Below are positions 14,668 to 17,046 of a DNA stretch of 17,046 nt, piece by piece (positions within the stretch are counted from its first letter, which is position 1; the number at the start of each line of letters is the position of its first letter). Location: assembly GCA_023255285.1 (NCBI GenBank), contig JALRIY010000025.1, positions 1-17,046 of the forward strand. The letters run 5' to 3'. Both the position numbers and the translations under genes were made by a program. Below the pieces are notes generated by a model that was not told the origin of the DNA, made no database searches, and worked only from the letters and a program-made list of their open reading frames with translations. Origin of the DNA: Algoriphagus sp. (GTDB taxonomy: Bacteria > Bacteroidota > Bacteroidia > Cytophagales > Cyclobacteriaceae).

Positions 14668-15306
14668 ATGGAAGTTGATTTCATTAGAGCACAGCTTCAG
14701 CGAGCCTTTCAAAATAACTTACCGGGTAGGGAAGCACAATTGCGAATGGCTCCACAACCCATTGATCCGAAAAGAATGACTGAAAAAGTTCCTGAGGACC
14801 ATCGGAAGTGTGGTGTCTTACTTTTATTTTATCTAGACAATTCCAATCTTTTTTTTCCATTAATTAAGCGTCCCCAGTATTTAGGTGTTCATGGTGGTCA
14901 GGTGGCTTTGCCGGGAGGAAAAGTTGAACCTAATGATCCTAACGTGATAGTTACTGCACTCCGTGAGGCGGAAGAGGAAATTGGGATTGATGCAAGTAAG
15001 GTGGAGGTAATGGGTAGGTTGACAGATGTTTACATTCCAATAAGTAATTTCCTTGTTTCTCCTGTTGTCGGTTTTTTGGATTTCAAACCCACTTTTGTGC
15101 CTGAGCAGCGAGAGGTGGCCAAGATCATTTCCACTACCGTGGTTCATTTGGTGCAACCAGAAATTGTCAAACAAACACCTATTTCACTAGGAGGAGGTAA
15201 TTACATCGAAACGCCCTATTTTGACATTGAAGGGGAGCAGGTTTGGGGTGCGACAGCCATGATATTGAGTGAACTTATTCAAGTCTTAATTCAAAAAAAA
15301 GAGTGA
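14668..15306 (+). CDS. NUDIX hydrolase, CoA pyrophosphatase type
   Basis: 212 residues from the ATG at 14668. The N-terminus LPGREAQLRMAP (18-29) is the usual opening of this group. The CoA-pyrophosphatase marker around residues 65-84 (LIKRPQYLGVHGGQVALPGG) runs directly into the Nudix box, G83 to I107, with REAEEEIG at 99-106 supplying the metal-binding glutamates. As in other members of this group, the box is two residues longer than the classic 23 and has Asp (D90) at the usual first Glu position. Expected reaction: hydrolysis of CoA and CoA derivatives to 3',5'-ADP and 4'-phosphopantetheine, in the cytoplasm. The frame stays open to a TTG at 14632, which would add 12 residues (MRFPYIVSIHHF) not typical of the family, so I prefer the ATG. 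The next gene lies 54 bases downstream on the same strand. Confidence 0.9.
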   Translation: MEVDFIRAQLQRAFQNNLPGREAQLRMAPQPIDPKRMTEKVPEDHRKCGVLLLFYLDNSNLFFPLIKRPQYLGVHGGQVALPGGKVEPNDPNVIVTALREAEEEIGIDASKVEVMGRLTDVYIPISNFLVSPVVGFLDFKPTFVPEQREVAKIISTTVVHLVQPEIVKQTPISLGGGNYIETPYFDIEGEQVWGATAMILSELIQVLIQKKE

Positions 15307-15316
15307 TTCTTGGTCA

Positions 15317-15348
15317 TTTTGACAATTGTAGGTATTGTTGTACCTACG
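15317..15348 (+). promoter_or_regulatory. Predicted promoter of the DUF819 gene
   Basis: TTTTG (15317-15321), then exactly 19 bases, then TACCTACG (15341-15348), which is two mismatches from TANNTTTG. The -7 box ends 12 bases before the ATG. An inverted repeat covers its right half. Confidence 0.45.
15328..15347. repeat. Inverted repeat overlapping the DUF819 promoter (candidate operator)
   Basis: GTAGGTA (15328-15334) and TACCTAC (15341-15347) are perfect 7-bp inverted arms separated by TTGTTG. The right arm coincides with the predicted -7 box. The 13-bp centre-to-centre spacing of the arms suits a dimeric regulator. No U-tract follows on the plus strand (GAAAAAGTAG), so a NUDIX terminator is less likely. 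Confidence 0.55.
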
Positions 15349-15360
15349 AAAAAGTAGTTT

Positions 15361-16614
15361 ATGGAAGATAGTTCAGCCCCTTTATTGACCAATGATGCAG
15401 TAGTTTTTGGGTTGCTTATGACCACATTGGCAGTTGTATTTGCTACATCTTCCAGCAAACATCCTTTTTGGGTGAAGTTTTACACCTATATTCCTTCCGT
15501 ATTGCTTTGCTACTTTATTCCGGCAGTTTTTAATTCCTTGGGATGGATATCCGGAGAATCCTCTAATTTATATAAAGTAGCTTCCCGATATCTTTTACCT
15601 GCTTCCTTGGTGTTGTTTACGATCAGTGTGGATTTAAAGGGGATCCTTCGATTGGGTCCTAAGGCCTTGACCATGTTCTTGACAGGTACGATGGGAATCG
15701 CTTTAGGCGGACCTTTCGCCTTATTTTTAGTAGGCTCATTTTATCCAGATTTGTATGCCGGTACGGGTCCAGACGAGGTTTGGAGAGGCTTGTCTACCGT
15801 TGCAGGAAGTTGGATTGGGGGAGGAGCAAACCAAACAGCCATGCTTGAAGTATTTGGCGCTAGTCCAGTATTGTTTGGACAGATGATTGCTGTAGATGTG
15901 CTAGTTGCGAATTTGTGGATGGCTTTTTTGCTGTATTGGGCCGCTAAGCCTGGAAAAATAGATAATTTTCTAAAGGCCGATTCTTCCGCTATTTATGCCC
16001 TCCGGGATCGAATTGCGAAGATCAGAGAAGCAAATACTGCTATTCCAACGGGTAAAGATACAATGGTAATCTTAGGGATTGGATTTGGCATCACGGGGAT
16101 TGCACATTTAGGTGCTGATTTCTTAGCTCCTTGGTTTGAAACCAACCGGCCTGAATGGAATCAGTATTCTTTGAATTCAGCTTTCTTCTGGATTGTAGTT
16201 ATCGCCACGACACTGGGTTTGACTTTGTCTTTCACCAAGGCTAGAAATTTAGAAGGAGTGGGGGCATCCCGTTTGGGGTCTGTTCTTCTCTACGTCTTGG
16301 TGGCTACCATTGGGATGCAAATGGATTTAGGAGCTGTTTTGGATAGCCCCATTTTATTTTTGGTTGGATTGGTATGGATGACGTTTCACATTTCTGTCAT
16401 GCTACTTGTTGCTTGGTTGATCAAAGCACCTTTCTTTTATGTCGCGGTAGGTTCTCAAGCGAATGTAGGTGGAGCTGCCTCAGCTCCCATAATTGCTACT
16501 GCATTTGATGCATCCTTAGCCTCCGTAGGGGTGCTTTTGGCAGTATTAGGTTATGCCTTGGGAACCTATGGCGCTTACCTCAGTGGTTTGCTGATGCAAT
16601 GGATGTCTACCTAG
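15361..16614 (+). CDS. DUF819 family integral membrane protein
   Basis: 417 residues, strongly hydrophobic, with about ten predicted membrane segments; only residues 1-10 and roughly 196-232 (KPGKIDNFLKAD and on) are long polar stretches. Two glycine-rich re-entrant-like motifs typical of DUF819 are present, AGSWIGGGANQTAM (148-161) and VGSQANVGGAASAPIIA (363-379). They occupy matching places in the two halves of the protein, suggesting an inverted-repeat transporter-like fold. The family (YjcL-like) has no assigned substrate that I know of. The ATG at 15361 begins MEDSSAPLLTNDAVVFG, matching the family's usual short polar lead. It follows the NUDIX gene but appears to have its own promoter with an inverted repeat, so it may be separately controlled. 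The downstream neighbour is convergent and no clear terminator is visible between them. Confidence 0.88.
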   Translation: MEDSSAPLLTNDAVVFGLLMTTLAVVFATSSSKHPFWVKFYTYIPSVLLCYFIPAVFNSLGWISGESSNLYKVASRYLLPASLVLFTISVDLKGILRLGPKALTMFLTGTMGIALGGPFALFLVGSFYPDLYAGTGPDEVWRGLSTVAGSWIGGGANQTAMLEVFGASPVLFGQMIAVDVLVANLWMAFLLYWAAKPGKIDNFLKADSSAIYALRDRIAKIREANTAIPTGKDTMVILGIGFGITGIAHLGADFLAPWFETNRPEWNQYSLNSAFFWIVVIATTLGLTLSFTKARNLEGVGASRLGSVLLYVLVATIGMQMDLGAVLDSPILFLVGLVWMTFHISVMLLVAWLIKAPFFYVAVGSQANVGGAASAPIIATAFDASLASVGVLLAVLGYALGTYGAYLSGLLMQWMST

Positions 16615-16655
16615 CTTTATTTAATTAGCTGCCTTGAATTAAAACAGGTTTTTCC

Positions 16656-16976
16656 TTACAGCTTTTGTGCTTTTACAGCTGTTCCACTGACCGTAACCAT
16701 TAACATTCCTTCCCGGATGGTTTCGTAATCCAAGTCTATCCCTAGTACGGCATTTGCTCCCAGTTGCCTTGCTTGCATTTCCATTTCTGCCATGGCAGTG
16801 GTCTTTGCCTCACGCAAAACTTGTTCGTAAGCAGAAGATCTTCCTCCTACAATATCGGTAATGCTGGCAAAAAAATCTTTGAATATATTGGCCCCAATAA
16901 TAGTTTCGCCTGAAACTATACCTAGATAATTTTCAATTTGATAGCCTTCTAAGGTGGAAGTAGTGGAAAGAATCAT
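16656..16976 (-). CDS. YbjQ family protein (UPF0145)
   Basis: 106 residues, the normal length for the family. Visible features are the opening MILSTTSTLEGYQIENYLG, then GGRSSAYE (44-51), a helix with EAKTTAMAEMEMQARQLG (56-73), GANAVLGIDLDYE (73-85) and a final strand MLMVTVSGTAV (91-101). Members form pentameric rings in known structures, and some are annotated as heavy-metal-binding, but the function is unsettled. No signal peptide or membrane segment is present. It is convergent with the DUF819 gene (41-base gap) and has its own promoter match at the right edge of the window. The family is almost certain; the function is open. Confidence 0.92.
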   Translation of the reverse strand: MILSTTSTLEGYQIENYLGIVSGETIIGANIFKDFFASITDIVGGRSSAYEQVLREAKTTAMAEMEMQARQLGANAVLGIDLDYETIREGMLMVTVSGTAVKAQKL

Positions 16977-17010
16977 GGTTTAAGAATTTAAAGTTTACTA
17001 CTCCAACATA

Positions 17011-17041
17011 CGAAAGTATTACCTAAAAGTTGAGCTACAAT
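17011..17041 (-). promoter_or_regulatory. Predicted promoter of the YbjQ-family gene
   Basis: On the minus strand, ATTG (17041-17038) is followed after exactly 19 bases by TACTTTCG (17018-17011), one mismatch from TANNTTTG. The leader would be about 30 bases. Confidence 0.55.
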
Positions 17042-17046
17042 AAACA

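Noticed and set aside
16615..16655. Terminator between the DUF819 and YbjQ-family genes
   Set aside because: Only a five-pair stem around AGCT and a three-pair AGG/CCT stem can be drawn, without a proper U-tract.

Overview
The window reads as a stretch of Bacteroidota chromosome, probably Cytophagales and perhaps close to Algoriphagus/Cyclobacteriaceae. The lineage call is an inference. It rests on several points: the sequence is AT-rich; there are TTTG/TTG-N19-20-TANNTTTG-like promoters and few clear Shine-Dalgarno sites; and the gene families are typical of the phylum (PUR/DUF3276 protein, LuxC-type acyl-CoA reductase beside a dicluster ferredoxin, DUF5117/DUF4953 metzincin, PorV/PorQ-like barrel, HhH-plus-barrel protein). 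There are no rRNA or tRNA genes, insertion sequences, CRISPR arrays or phage genes, so this looks like core rather than accessory DNA.

Layout. Positions 1-173 hold the 5' part of a PUR-family gene on the minus strand, apparently starting at TTG. A 343-base gap follows, with a clear terminator at its right end. A 2[4Fe-4S] ferredoxin (minus) and an acyl-CoA reductase (plus) diverge from a shared 120-base promoter region. Aconitase (plus) meets the next minus-strand block at a perfect 18-bp bidirectional terminator. That block (4543-8638) reads M3 metallopeptidase, then an AI-2E family membrane protein, then a TPR lipoprotein; the last two overlap by 20 bases. A second minus-strand block (8785-14160) reads PorV/PorQ-like barrel, then HhH-plus-barrel protein (3-base gap), then a secreted zinc metalloprotease (63-base gap, no visible terminator), and ends at a GC-rich hairpin.

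A 507-base gap (14161-14667) holds a well-formed plus-strand terminator with no gene in front of it. A good promoter match lies about 85 bases upstream, which predicts a small RNA. To the right are a CoA-pyrophosphatase-type NUDIX hydrolase and a DUF819 membrane protein (both plus), with an inverted repeat over the predicted DUF819 promoter, and then a convergent YbjQ-family gene with its own promoter.

How the genes work together. Most are housekeeping: TCA cycle, fatty-acyl reduction and electron transfer, peptide turnover, CoA-nucleotide cleanup. The least understood unit is the three-gene envelope cluster at 8785-14160. It combines two predicted outer-membrane barrels, one carrying a ComEA-like HhH pair whose DNA-contacting glycines are missing, with an exported metzincin. 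That cluster and the candidate small RNA at 14413-14498 are the best places to look for something undescribed. I saw no clear sign of a large new system such as a defence island or a biosynthetic cluster.
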